In this document: one piece after another, positions 55,356 to 63,734 of the stretch
Position numbering within the stretch: the first letter of the stretch is position 1
Layout of the letters: every line of letters starts with the position of its first letter
NCBI RefSeq assembly: GCF_900090325.1
Contig: NZ_FMHW01000002.1
Coordinates: 1,488,001-1,552,000, forward strand
Reading direction: 5' to 3'
DNA: 64,000 nt
DNA from: Micromonospora pallida
GTDB taxonomy: Bacteria > Actinomycetota > Actinomycetes > Mycobacteriales > Micromonosporaceae
Notes under the pieces: model-generated
What the model was told of the DNA's origin: nothing
The model's database searches: none
The model's input: only the letters and a program-made list of their open reading frames with translations
Made by a program: the position numbers and the translations under genes

Positions 55356-55823
55356 TCAGTCGGAAGGGTTCGGGTCGCTGTTCCCGGTGCGTCGACGCGC
55401 TGACTGGCGTAGGTGCTCGATGTAGGTCATCGCCACGGTCATCGCCACCGGTACGGCAAGGGCCCACCACGTGCCGTAGACCACCCCGAGTACGACGGCC
55501 ACCGGCAGGCCCAGCCCCAACGTCAGGCAACCCGCCACCGCGACCGGGGGCATGTCCTCGTCCGGTTCGGCTCGGGAAGCGGGAGCGGCAGACGGCAGTT
55601 CGGGGTGGGGCGCCGGAAGGTCGGCGAATATCCGTACTAGCTCCGTCTGGTGGCGTGCCAGTCGGCAGGCCCGTACCCGCCGCTCGAACTCGTCCGGGTC
55701 CAGTCGCTTCTCACCGAGATGGACCTCGAGCGCGGCCTCCGCTGCGCGACGTTCCGGTGTGCCGATGCGCACCTCGGGTGGGGGCTCGCCAGGGCGCGAG
55801 CCTCGGTCGTCGGCGCTGTGCAT
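55356..55823 (-). CDS. DUF1707 (SHOCT-like) membrane protein
   Basis: The product is 155 aa from ATG 55823. The DUF1707 domain (VRIGTPERRAAEAALEVHLGEKRLDPDEFERRV) is followed by a linker and two membrane helices (VAGCLTLGLGLPVAVVLGVVYG and ALAVPVAMTVAMTYI). These are common small actinobacterial envelope proteins of unknown function. Confidence 0.85.
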   Translation of the reverse strand: MHSADDRGSRPGEPPPEVRIGTPERRAAEAALEVHLGEKRLDPDEFERRVRACRLARHQTELVRIFADLPAPHPELPSAAPASRAEPDEDMPPVAVAGCLTLGLGLPVAVVLGVVYGTWWALAVPVAMTVAMTYIEHLRQSARRRTGNSDPNPSD

Positions 55824-55937
55824 CGCAGAAGTCTAGACTCGTCGATCAGGCTGGAGCGAGGGGACCGACTGGGCCCCGGACGAGAACACGATCAGATTCG
55901 TCTGGACAGGGTTCACCGGCGTCATGAGACTCGGCTT

Positions 55938-56426
55938 GTGATCGACATGCGAGACGTCGGGGTACGCGTGCTGCTGGGTGAGGTGGCCAGCGAGAAGCTG
56001 CCGCTGATCGCGGCGCAGGCGCTTGCTGACGGGCTGGACAGTCCGTCGCTGCGAGAACTCGCGGGCCTCTCGCACGAGGAGCACCGCGAGGCGCGTGAGC
56101 TGTTGGACCAGGTGATCGACGAGTTGGGTCTGCCCGGGCTGCCCGACGAGGACCAGGCCATCTGGGAGACGGTCTGGTCGTATGCGCGTCGTATCGTGTC
56201 CGGGGCCATCCCGCCGGTGGACGGCGCGCATGCCATCGCCTGCTACGCCGGTGGGTTGATGTACCCGGAGTCCCTTGTCAGGTTCGCCTTCCTGGCCGAC
56301 TTGTGGGAGGACGGCGCGGCCAGACGCGCTCCTCTCGAGCAGGACATCGTGCGCGAGGCAGCGGTCATGCTGAGGACGACGGGTGGCCAACTGGGCGCGG
56401 TCGGCTCGGACTGCGATGGACAGTGA
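55938..56426 (+). CDS. Unrecognised helical protein
   Basis: The product is 162 aa from GTG 55938; ATG 55947 also fits. It is mostly helical: LIAAQALADGLDSPSLRELAGLSHEEHREARELLDQVIDELGL, then YARRIVSGAIPPVDGAHAIACYAGG. No motif I can name. It diverges from the DUF1707 gene, so its promoter lies near 55830-55930. Confidence 0.6.
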   Translation: MIDMRDVGVRVLLGEVASEKLPLIAAQALADGLDSPSLRELAGLSHEEHREARELLDQVIDELGLPGLPDEDQAIWETVWSYARRIVSGAIPPVDGAHAIACYAGGLMYPESLVRFAFLADLWEDGAARRAPLEQDIVREAAVMLRTTGGQLGAVGSDCDGQ

Positions 56427-56559
56427 GGACGACCTCCGGGCGGGCTGGGCCGCTGCGGTGCCGGGCGTACCGGCTCCTCTGCGGGCCGTCCGCTGTCGTC
56501 GCCATACCGGCTCCACGTTCGTCGCGGCGGTTGGTCAAACCCCGACGGAGAGCAGCCGG

Positions 56560-57066
56560 TCAGGCTCCGACGACGCCGTCGATGCCCTCGCGGAGGAAGT
56601 CGGCGTGCCCGTTGTGTCGGGCGTACTCAAGGGTCACGTGCACCATCACCAGCCGCAGCGACACGTCCTTGCCCCAGCGCGCCTGGTGGCCGGTGACGTC
56701 GAGCGACTCGGCGTCCCGTTCGATCCGGCGGGCGTGGGCGATCTCGGTCTGCCAGGCGTCGAACGCCTCGGCGCGGTCGGCCGTGCGCGCGTCGTACGCC
56801 ATCTGGTAGTCACCCCGGTCGGACCAGACCAGCGGGATGTCCTCGGCGTTGATGACCCGGCGGAACCAGGTGCGCTCGACCTCCGCCATGTGCCGGACGA
56901 GCCCGAGCAGGGTGAGTGTCGACGGCGGCATGGAGCGGCGGCGCAGTTCCTCGTCGGTCAGGTCCGCGCACTTCATCGCCAGGGTCGCCCGCTGGTAGTC
57001 GAGGAAGGCGCGGAGCGTCTCGCGTTCGCCGCCGGTCAACGGCGGCCCGATGCGGTCGATGGCCAC
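56560..57066 (-). CDS. DinB/DUF664 family protein
   Basis: The product is 168 aa from GTG 57066. Four-helix DinB fold with metal ligands in LVRHMAEVERTWF and LEYARHNGHADFLRE. DinB-type proteins include mycothiol-dependent hydrolases and transferases in actinobacteria. mshC lies 10 kb away, so a mycothiol role is possible, not proven. Confidence 0.85.
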   Translation of the reverse strand: MAIDRIGPPLTGGERETLRAFLDYQRATLAMKCADLTDEELRRRSMPPSTLTLLGLVRHMAEVERTWFRRVINAEDIPLVWSDRGDYQMAYDARTADRAEAFDAWQTEIAHARRIERDAESLDVTGHQARWGKDVSLRLVMVHVTLEYARHNGHADFLREGIDGVVGA

Positions 57067-57224
57067 TGAGCTGTCCTTTCCGACGGCCCTGCCGCCGCCC
57101 CCGTCGTGCGACGCCGAGCGTAGTTCCGTTGTCCCGCCGTGGGACGCCCGGGAGGTCCGCCGCGCACCGTCGCCGCAGGAGGAGGGACGTGCCCGAACCG
57201 CCTTGTCGAGGCAGACTGCACCGA

Positions 57225-58247
57225 ATGACCGGCGGACATGGACATCTGACGGCCGAGGATCTGGGCGCGGTGGCGTGGGCGGCGTACGGGCGGAGGCTGC
57301 GGTCGGCGCAGCGGCTCACCGGGGGCACCCGCAAGGGCGTCTACCGGCTGAGCCTGGATGGCGGGACGACTGGCATCGGGTACGTGTGGAACGACGACGA
57401 GAACTACTGGCCCGCTGCCGTGGACCCGGATCGGAACACCTTCTTCGCCGACGATACCGGCATCGATCTCTTCGTGGCCGCCCACCGGGAGTTCACCGAG
57501 GCCGGGGTGCGGGTTCCCGGGATCGTCCTGCTGGACCGGAGCCGGCGCTTGGTTCCCGGCGACGTGGCGGCGGTCGAGGATGTCCGGGGCGGCAGCCTGG
57601 AACGGCTGACCGTGCGGGATCCGGACCGGGCCGGGGCGGTGTTGCGTCGACTCGGCGCGGCCGTCCGGACCATGCACGGACGGACGCGGGACCACGCCGG
57701 CCGCCCCGGGGACGGGAGATTGTCGCCGGGCCGCGCCGGCCGTCCCGGGAACGGTGGGCCGTCGCCGAACCAGCCGAACCAGTCGGTCGAGCAGGTGGTG
57801 TTGGACCGGGCGCTCCGCCAGCTTGCCGTGGTCGCTTCTCGGGTTGACCGGATCGCCGACGTGCGGGATCGACTGGCCGACACACTCCGTGAGCGGTGCG
57901 CGGTGCTGTCCCCACGTACCCGGTTCGGGCTGATCCACAGCGAACTCGGACCCGACCACGTGCTCGTCGACGACCGCGACGAACCGGTGCTGATCGATGT
58001 CGAGGGAGCCGGCTACCTCGACGTCGAGTGGGAGCACGCCTTCCTGGAGTTGCGGTTCGGCGCGGGCTACCGGCACCTCGCCGTCGGCGGCCTGGACGTC
58101 GACCGGCTGCGGTTCTACCGGCTGGCGCTTCACCTGTCGCTGGTGGAGGGACCGTTGCGGTTGCTCGACGGCCCCTTCCCGGACCGCGCCGGCATGCTGG
58201 CGATCGTCGAGCACAACATCGGTCGGACGCTGGCGCAGCTCGACTGA
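57225..58247 (+). CDS. Phosphotransferase (APH/choline kinase fold)
   Basis: The product is 340 aa from ATG 57225; the longer open frame is antisense to DinB. Protein-kinase-like fold with HSELGPDHVLVD as Brenner motif (Glu and Asp where HGDxxxxN is usual), then VLIDVEGAGYLDVEWEHAFLELR. The N-terminal GTRKGVYRLSL is the nucleotide-loop region. The linker near residue 165 has two Gly/Pro-rich repeats. Small-molecule kinase; substrate unknown. Confidence 0.8.
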   Translation: MTGGHGHLTAEDLGAVAWAAYGRRLRSAQRLTGGTRKGVYRLSLDGGTTGIGYVWNDDENYWPAAVDPDRNTFFADDTGIDLFVAAHREFTEAGVRVPGIVLLDRSRRLVPGDVAAVEDVRGGSLERLTVRDPDRAGAVLRRLGAAVRTMHGRTRDHAGRPGDGRLSPGRAGRPGNGGPSPNQPNQSVEQVVLDRALRQLAVVASRVDRIADVRDRLADTLRERCAVLSPRTRFGLIHSELGPDHVLVDDRDEPVLIDVEGAGYLDVEWEHAFLELRFGAGYRHLAVGGLDVDRLRFYRLALHLSLVEGPLRLLDGPFPDRAGMLAIVEHNIGRTLAQLD

Positions 58248-58363
58248 ACAACGGACGCGGCACGACGACCAGGGCACGCGTGCCGGGGCCGGTACCGGTG
58301 GCAGGCATCATCGCGACCCGCTCGGGGTACTGCTGGCGTACCGCCGACGCCGGGGAGGGCACC

Positions 58364-59107
58364 GTGACGCGTACCGCCGCTGGCCGATCCCGGGGCCCGC
58401 TCACCGGCCTGGTCGTGGCGCTGGTCGCGGTGGCGGCCTGCGCGGTCGGCCCGGTCACCGACGACGGCGACCCCGGCCCGGGAGGGCCCACCCCCGGTAC
58501 GACGTCGCAGGACGGAACCACCCGGGCGGACTCCCCGACCAGCGTCGAGGCGTTCAAACAGGACATCAGCGACGCGGTCAGCTCGGCGGAGACCTACTGG
58601 TCGGCACAGTTCCGGGGTTCCGGGCAGCGGTTCCAGCCCGTCCGGCGGATCGTCCCGTACCAGCGGGAGGGTGAGGTCGCCTGCGGTGGGCAGGCGGTGC
58701 CCCGCAACAACGCGGTGTACTGCCCGGCGGGGGACTTCATCGCGTACGACGTGGCCTGGGCGGTGGCGGCGTTCCGGCAGATCGGCGACGCGTTCCTGTA
58801 CTACCTGCTCGGCCACGAGTACGCCCACGGCGTCCAGGCCCGGCTCGGGGTCCGCCACGAGTTCACCATCGAGCAGGAGCTGCAGGCCGACTGCATGGCC
58901 GGGGCGTACCTGGGCGGGTCGGTCCAGGCGGGCGTGCTGGCCCTGGAGGACGGCGATCTTGCGGAGTTCCGGGAGGGGCTGCTCGCGGTCGGCGACGAAC
59001 CGGGCCAGCCGTGGTTCGCCGAGGGCTCGCACGGCACCGCCCGGCAGCGCACCGAGGCGTTCTTCTCCGGGTACGAGAAGACCCTCTCCGCCTGTGGCCT
59101 GAGCTGA
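58364..59107 (+). CDS. Putative lipoprotein neutral zinc metallopeptidase
   Basis: The product is 247 aa from GTG 58364, with GGGGAGGG upstream. A signal peptide and lipobox Cys (LVVALVAVAAC near residue 25) precede a Thr/Gly/Asp-rich linker. The zinc motif HEYAHG near residue 165 lies in YLLGHEYAHGVQARLG, with a third ligand in EQELQADCMAGAY, matching neutral zinc metallopeptidases of the YpfJ type. It is probably anchored outside the membrane. Confidence 0.88.
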   Translation: MTRTAAGRSRGPLTGLVVALVAVAACAVGPVTDDGDPGPGGPTPGTTSQDGTTRADSPTSVEAFKQDISDAVSSAETYWSAQFRGSGQRFQPVRRIVPYQREGEVACGGQAVPRNNAVYCPAGDFIAYDVAWAVAAFRQIGDAFLYYLLGHEYAHGVQARLGVRHEFTIEQELQADCMAGAYLGGSVQAGVLALEDGDLAEFREGLLAVGDEPGQPWFAEGSHGTARQRTEAFFSGYEKTLSACGLS

Positions 59108-59212
59108 CCGCCGGCGACTGTTTGATCCACGTCTCCCTCGCGGGGACCGGTGCCACCGGTGGCGGGCGGGGCTGCGAGGATCGCCGGGACCGCCGCACCC
59201 TGGGAGGATCCG

Positions 59213-59896
59213 CTGAGCAGCCCGCATCCCGCCGCCGTGCTCTTCGACATGGACGGCACCCTCGTCGACAGTGAGAAGCTCTGGGACATCGCGCTGCACG
59301 AGCTGGCCGTCGAGTACGGGGGGAAGCTCTCCGAGCGGACCAGGCTCGCCATGGTGGGCAGCAGCATGGCCGCCTCGATGGCCATGCTGCACGCCGACCT
59401 GGGGCAGCCGTGGCGCGATCCGGAGGTCAGCGCGGCGTGGATCAATGACCGGATCGTGGGGCTGTTCCGCACCGGGCTGCGGTGGCGGCCCGGCGCGTCG
59501 GACCTGCTGCGCGCGGTACGGGCGGCCGGCCTGCCGACCGCCCTGGTCACCTCCAGCGGCCGGCGGCTGGTGGAGATCGCGTTGGACACCCTCGGCCGGG
59601 ACAACTTCGACGTGGTGGTCTGCGGCGACGAGGTGGTGGCGGCGAAACCGCATCCGGAGCCGTACCTGACGGCGGCGCGGCTGCTCGGGGTGCCGATCGA
59701 CCGTTGCGTGGCGATCGAGGACTCGCCGACCGGGGTGGCCAGCGCGTTGGCCGCCGGGGCGGCGGTGCTCGCCGTGCCGTTGGAGGTGCCGGTCGAGGTG
59801 GTCGACGGGGTGCACCTGCGGGAGAGCCTGACAGCCGTGGACCTGGCCGTGCTGGCCGCCCTGCTCCACCCGCCCGCCGCCCCACCCGCCGGATAG
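59213..59896 (+). CDS. HAD-superfamily phosphatase, start probably CTG
   Basis: About 227 aa. GGGAGGA at 59202-59208 lies 4-5 nt before CTG 59213, giving the usual short N-terminus; GTG 59150 or 59159 are longer alternatives. HAD motifs: FDMDGTLVDSEKLWD (motif I), VTSSGRR (II), KPHPEPY (III) and IEDSPTGV (IV), with a cap domain between I and II as in beta-phosphoglucomutase-like enzymes. Element A copy 4 follows. Confidence 0.88.
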   Translation: MSSPHPAAVLFDMDGTLVDSEKLWDIALHELAVEYGGKLSERTRLAMVGSSMAASMAMLHADLGQPWRDPEVSAAWINDRIVGLFRTGLRWRPGASDLLRAVRAAGLPTALVTSSGRRLVEIALDTLGRDNFDVVVCGDEVVAAKPHPEPYLTAARLLGVPIDRCVAIEDSPTGVASALAAGAAVLAVPLEVPVEVVDGVHLRESLTAVDLAVLAALLHPPAAPPAG

Positions 59897-59917
59897 CTGG
59901 CTTCCCCTGCTGCTCGT

Positions 59918-59976
59918 CAGGTGGTAGCAGGGGACCCCTGCTCCGCAAAAAGCGGTAACAGGGGTCCCCTCCTACC
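59918..59976. repeat. Dispersed palindromic element A, copy 4 (inverted)
   Basis: Inverse orientation relative to the other copies: a GGTAG-c-AGGGGACCCCTG arm (59923-59940) pairs with 59959-59976; the centre has CCGC-AAAAA-GCGG as an inner stem-loop. It lies between the HAD gene and the convergent permease. Confidence 0.85.
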
Positions 59977-60015
59977 AACCAACCAACCTGCCCATCAACC
60001 AGCCAAGCTGCCTCA

Positions 60016-62568
60016 TCAGTCGTGGGCGATGGCACCGAGGACGTTGATCCGGGCGGCGCGGGCCGCCGGAACGGCCGCGGCGATCACCCCGATCAGGGCG
60101 GCGAGCCCCAGGAACACCCCCATCTGCGACCACGGCAGGACCAGGTCGGTGATGCCCTCGTCCTCGAGGGCCCGGACCACGGCCGCGCCGAGCCCGGAGC
60201 CAACCGCCACGCCGAGCAGCGCGCCGAAGACCGAGATCACCACCGCCTCCACGGTGATCATCCGCATGGTCTGCGACCGCCGCAGTCCGATCGCCCGCAG
60301 CAGGCCCAGCTCGCGGGTACGCTCCAGCACCGACAGGGCCAGCGTGTTGATGATCCCGAGTACGGCGATCACGATCGCCAGCGCGAGCAGGATCTGGATC
60401 ATCGTGAGCAGTTGGTCGAACACGCCGGTCTGCTGCTCGACGAAGGCGGCCCGGTCGGCGACCGACACCTCCGGGCTGTCGGCAACCAACTCCTCCAGGC
60501 GGGGCTGCACCTGCTCGATGCTGGTGCCGTCGGCGAGCTGCACCAGCGCCAGGTACGGCTGGGGGACGGTGAAGTCCGCGGCGCTCTCGCGGGGCAGCAG
60601 GTACGAGCCGGGCAGCCGGTCCTCGGGCACGATCGCGACGACCGTGTAGGTGTGCCGGGCACCCCGGGCGAACTGGACGGTGAGGGTGTCGCCGACTGCC
60701 TTGCCACGGTTCTTCGCCACCGGCTCGCTGAGCGCGATCTGGTCCGGCCGGAGCGTGGCGAGGGTCCCGGAGGTGGCCGTCGCCTGGTAGATCCGGCCGG
60801 CAGCAGCCAGGTCGGTAGCGGCGTTGACGTACCGCCGTTCCCCCTCGACCTCGGCGAAGTCGTTGAACAGCCCGACGGCGGCGCTCACCCCGGGCAGCGC
60901 GGCGGCCCGGTCCACCACCGCCGGGTCGAAGGTCGGCTGCCGGGGGCCGCTCTGCGACCCGGAGATGGTCAGCTCGGCGTCGATGGTGTCCGCCGCGCGG
61001 TCGGCGATGCTCGACTTCGCCGAGTCCAGCACCACGGTCACGCCGGTGACCAGGGCGATACCGACCATCAGCGCGGCGGCGGTGATGGCGGTGCGGCGCG
61101 GGTTGCGCCCGGAGTTGAGCCGGCCCAGCTTGCCCGGCACCGACCAGGCGAAGAGGGCACCGAGCAGGGACACCACCGGTCGGCTGATCAACGGGGTGAG
61201 CAGGGCCACCCCGACGAACGCGAACAGCACCCCGCCGAGGATGGTCGCCAGGGTGTTCCCGCCGGCGTTGCCGGTCAGGCCCAGCGCCAGCAGGACGGCG
61301 CCGACACCGGTGACGACCACGCCGGCGACGGTGACCTTGGTCAGCGGCCGGTCCGGCGTGGCCACGTCCTGCATCGCCGCGATCGGCGGGATCCGGGCCG
61401 CCCGCAGCGCCGGCAACAGCGCCGCCACCAGCGTGATCAGCATGCCCACCGCGAAGGAGCTGATCACCGCCGCCGGGGGCACGGCCAACCCGGCCAGGGC
61501 GAGCCCGCCGGCGACCTGCCCGAACACGTACGCCAGCAGCGCGCCGATGCCGATGCCGGCGGCGAGGCCGAGCACCGAGGCGAGCAGCCCCACCGCGATC
61601 GCCTCGAGAACCACCGAGCCGATGACCTGCCGGCCGCTCGCCCCGATCGCCCGCATCAGGGCCAGTTCCCGGGTGCGCTGCGCCACGATGATCGAGAACG
61701 TGTTGAGGATGAGGAAGGTGCCGACCAGCAGCGCCACCGCGGCGAAGCCGAGCAGGATCTGGTTGAAGAACGACAGCCCCTCCTTGAGCCCGGCCGCGGC
61801 CGCCTCCGAGGCCTGCGCGCCGGTCTTCACGTCGTACTCGGCGCCGAGGACCCCCGCGACGTCGTCCCGCAGCGTCTCCGGGCGTACGCCGTCCTCGGCG
61901 CGCAGGGCGATGCTGCTGTACGTGTCGGGCTGGCCGAGCACCAGCCGCTGCGCCACCGGCGTGGTGAACACGACCTCCTGCGCGCCGCCGATGCTGTCCC
62001 GGTCGCCGCTGTAGCCGAAGATCCCGACCAGGGTGAACTCGCGCTTCGGTGCGAAGGTGGACACCACCCCGACCCGGTCCCCGACGGACACCTTCGCCGC
62101 CTCGGCGAGGGCCACGTTGACCACGATCTCGTCGTCGGTCCGGGGTTCGTGTCCCTCGCGCAGTCGCACCAGGTCGCTCTCGCCGAGCCAGTTGCCACCC
62201 ATCTGCGGCGGTCCCAGGCTGGGGACCACCTTGCCGTTGTGGCCGATCAACTGGGGGCCCGGCGCGCTGACCATGCCGGTGGCCCCGGCCACCCCGGGCA
62301 GCGTGTCGACCCGGTCCAGGGTGGCGGCCGGGAACGGCGTCACGACCTGCTGGGGCTGGGTCGGGTCGACCGCGACCTTCGGCTTGGCGGTGACGTCGAC
62401 GTCGACGCCCTCGTAGACGTCGGCGAAGATCGAGTCGAAGGAGCGGCCGAGGGTGTCGGTGAGCACGAACGCCCCGGAGACGAACATGACGCCCAGCACC
62501 ACCGCCAGACCGGACAGGAGCAGCCGGACCTTCCGGGCCAGCAGGCTCTTCAGCGTCGCCCGGATCAT
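60016..62568 (-). CDS. MacB/FtsX-type ABC transporter permease
   Basis: The product is 850 aa from ATG 62568, overlapping the ATPase stop by one base. Two repeated halves each have an N-terminal periplasmic MacB_PCD-like domain and a four-helix FtsX module (for example VALLVGTFLILNTFSIIVAQRTREL and AIVIAVLGIINTLALSVLERTREL). Such carriers do mechanotransmission or lipoprotein/peptide export and not classical import. The partner ATPase is adjacent. Confidence 0.92.
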   Translation of the reverse strand: MIRATLKSLLARKVRLLLSGLAVVLGVMFVSGAFVLTDTLGRSFDSIFADVYEGVDVDVTAKPKVAVDPTQPQQVVTPFPAATLDRVDTLPGVAGATGMVSAPGPQLIGHNGKVVPSLGPPQMGGNWLGESDLVRLREGHEPRTDDEIVVNVALAEAAKVSVGDRVGVVSTFAPKREFTLVGIFGYSGDRDSIGGAQEVVFTTPVAQRLVLGQPDTYSSIALRAEDGVRPETLRDDVAGVLGAEYDVKTGAQASEAAAAGLKEGLSFFNQILLGFAAVALLVGTFLILNTFSIIVAQRTRELALMRAIGASGRQVIGSVVLEAIAVGLLASVLGLAAGIGIGALLAYVFGQVAGGLALAGLAVPPAAVISSFAVGMLITLVAALLPALRAARIPPIAAMQDVATPDRPLTKVTVAGVVVTGVGAVLLALGLTGNAGGNTLATILGGVLFAFVGVALLTPLISRPVVSLLGALFAWSVPGKLGRLNSGRNPRRTAITAAALMVGIALVTGVTVVLDSAKSSIADRAADTIDAELTISGSQSGPRQPTFDPAVVDRAAALPGVSAAVGLFNDFAEVEGERRYVNAATDLAAAGRIYQATATSGTLATLRPDQIALSEPVAKNRGKAVGDTLTVQFARGARHTYTVVAIVPEDRLPGSYLLPRESAADFTVPQPYLALVQLADGTSIEQVQPRLEELVADSPEVSVADRAAFVEQQTGVFDQLLTMIQILLALAIVIAVLGIINTLALSVLERTRELGLLRAIGLRRSQTMRMITVEAVVISVFGALLGVAVGSGLGAAVVRALEDEGITDLVLPWSQMGVFLGLAALIGVIAAAVPAARAARINVLGAIAHD

Positions 62569-63338
62569 CAGTTGGTCACCTCGACGGCCGGGACGTCCAG
62601 CTTCTTCATGGTGTCCAGCACCGTGTCGGCGGTCGGCTCGATCAGTTCGGAGACGATCTGTCCGTCGGCGAGGAACACCACCCGGTCGGCGTACGCGGCG
62701 GCGGTCGGGTCATGGGTGACCATCACGATGGTCTGCCCGTGCTCGCGGACCGAGTCGCGCAGGAAGCGGAGCACCTCCGCGCCGGAGCGGGAGTCCAGGT
62801 TGCCGGTCGGCTCGTCGGCGAAGATCACGTCGGGGCGGGAGACCAGGGCACGGGCACAGGCGACCCGCTGCTGCTGACCGCCGGAGAGCTGGCTGGGCCG
62901 GTGGTCCAGCCGGTCCCGCAGGCCGACCGTGTCGATCACCGTGTCGTACCAGGCCGGGTCGGGTTTGCGGCCGGCGATCGACAGCGGCAGCAGGATGTTC
63001 TCCTTGGCGGTCAGCGTCGGCAGCAGGTTGAACTGCTGGAAGATGAAACCGACCTGGTCGCGGCGGAGTTTCGTCAGCCCGGCGTCCTTCAGCCCGGTCA
63101 CCGTGGTGTCGCCGATCGATACGGTGCCCCGGGTGACCGTGTCCAACCCGGCCAGGCAGTGCATCAACGTCGACTTGCCCGACCCGGACGGGCCCATGAT
63201 CGCGGTGAAGCGTCCGCGTTCGAACTCCACGCTCACCCCGCGCAGCGCGAGAACCTGGGCCTCGCCGCTGCCGTACACCTTCCACACCTCACTGGCGCGG
63301 GCTGCGACCTGCGCGTGGCGGTCCACCGTTACGGTCAC
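62568..63338 (-). CDS. MacB-type ABC transporter ATPase
   Basis: The product is 256 aa. GTG 63338 has GAGGGGG upstream; GTG 63365 would add 9 residues. Walker A GPSGSGKST, Q-loop FQQFNLLPTLTAKEN, signature LSGGQQQRVA, Walker B VIFADEPTGNLD and His switch MVTHDP. The LolD/MacB-type LSGGQQQR pattern fits the permease next to it. Confidence 0.94.
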   Translation of the reverse strand: MTVTVDRHAQVAARASEVWKVYGSGEAQVLALRGVSVEFERGRFTAIMGPSGSGKSTLMHCLAGLDTVTRGTVSIGDTTVTGLKDAGLTKLRRDQVGFIFQQFNLLPTLTAKENILLPLSIAGRKPDPAWYDTVIDTVGLRDRLDHRPSQLSGGQQQRVACARALVSRPDVIFADEPTGNLDSRSGAEVLRFLRDSVREHGQTIVMVTHDPTAAAYADRVVFLADGQIVSELIEPTADTVLDTMKKLDVPAVEVTN

Positions 63339-63629
63339 CGTTCCCCCTCGAGTAGCTTCTGCCACCGCACCGCCCCCGCTGGTCGGTGCGGCTTGTTTCT
63401 CATCGTCGGCGCCCGGCCGGGCCGAACCGTCCCCCCGGAGGCGGACCGGGAACGGATTTCCCGCTGCGGGGTGGGCCCCGATCCCTACTCGGGGTCACCC
63501 CTGAGCGACGTCGGGCCGGGCATCGACAGGGCCGATTTTCGGTGCTGACGCCACGTCAGGGTCAAACGACACAGCGGGTCACTCGTTCCCGTGCGTCACG
63601 CTACGTGGCCCCGTCAACCCACCGAGGCA
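63339..63629. other. Intergenic region upstream of the ABC transporter
   Basis: No gene is supported. It should hold the promoter of the ATPase-permease operon; no SigB, ECF or clear -35/-10 pair is seen. Confidence 0.4.
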
Positions 63630-63734
63630 GGTCGGCGCGAGTCAGCCCAGGGGCGGTCGGCGTGGGTCAGCGCCGGGAGCGGTCGGCGCGAGTCAACTCG
63701 CCGGAGCAGGTCGGCGTGGGTCAGCCCCGGGGGC
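63630..63734. repeat. Imperfect tandem repeat of about 26 bp, four units
   Basis: Units begin GGTCGGCG at 63630, 63655, 63681 and 63709 and alternate CGCGAGTCA with CGTGGGTCA. The last unit covers the stop codon of the regulator gene at 63721, so the array extends into coding sequence. Confidence 0.7.
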
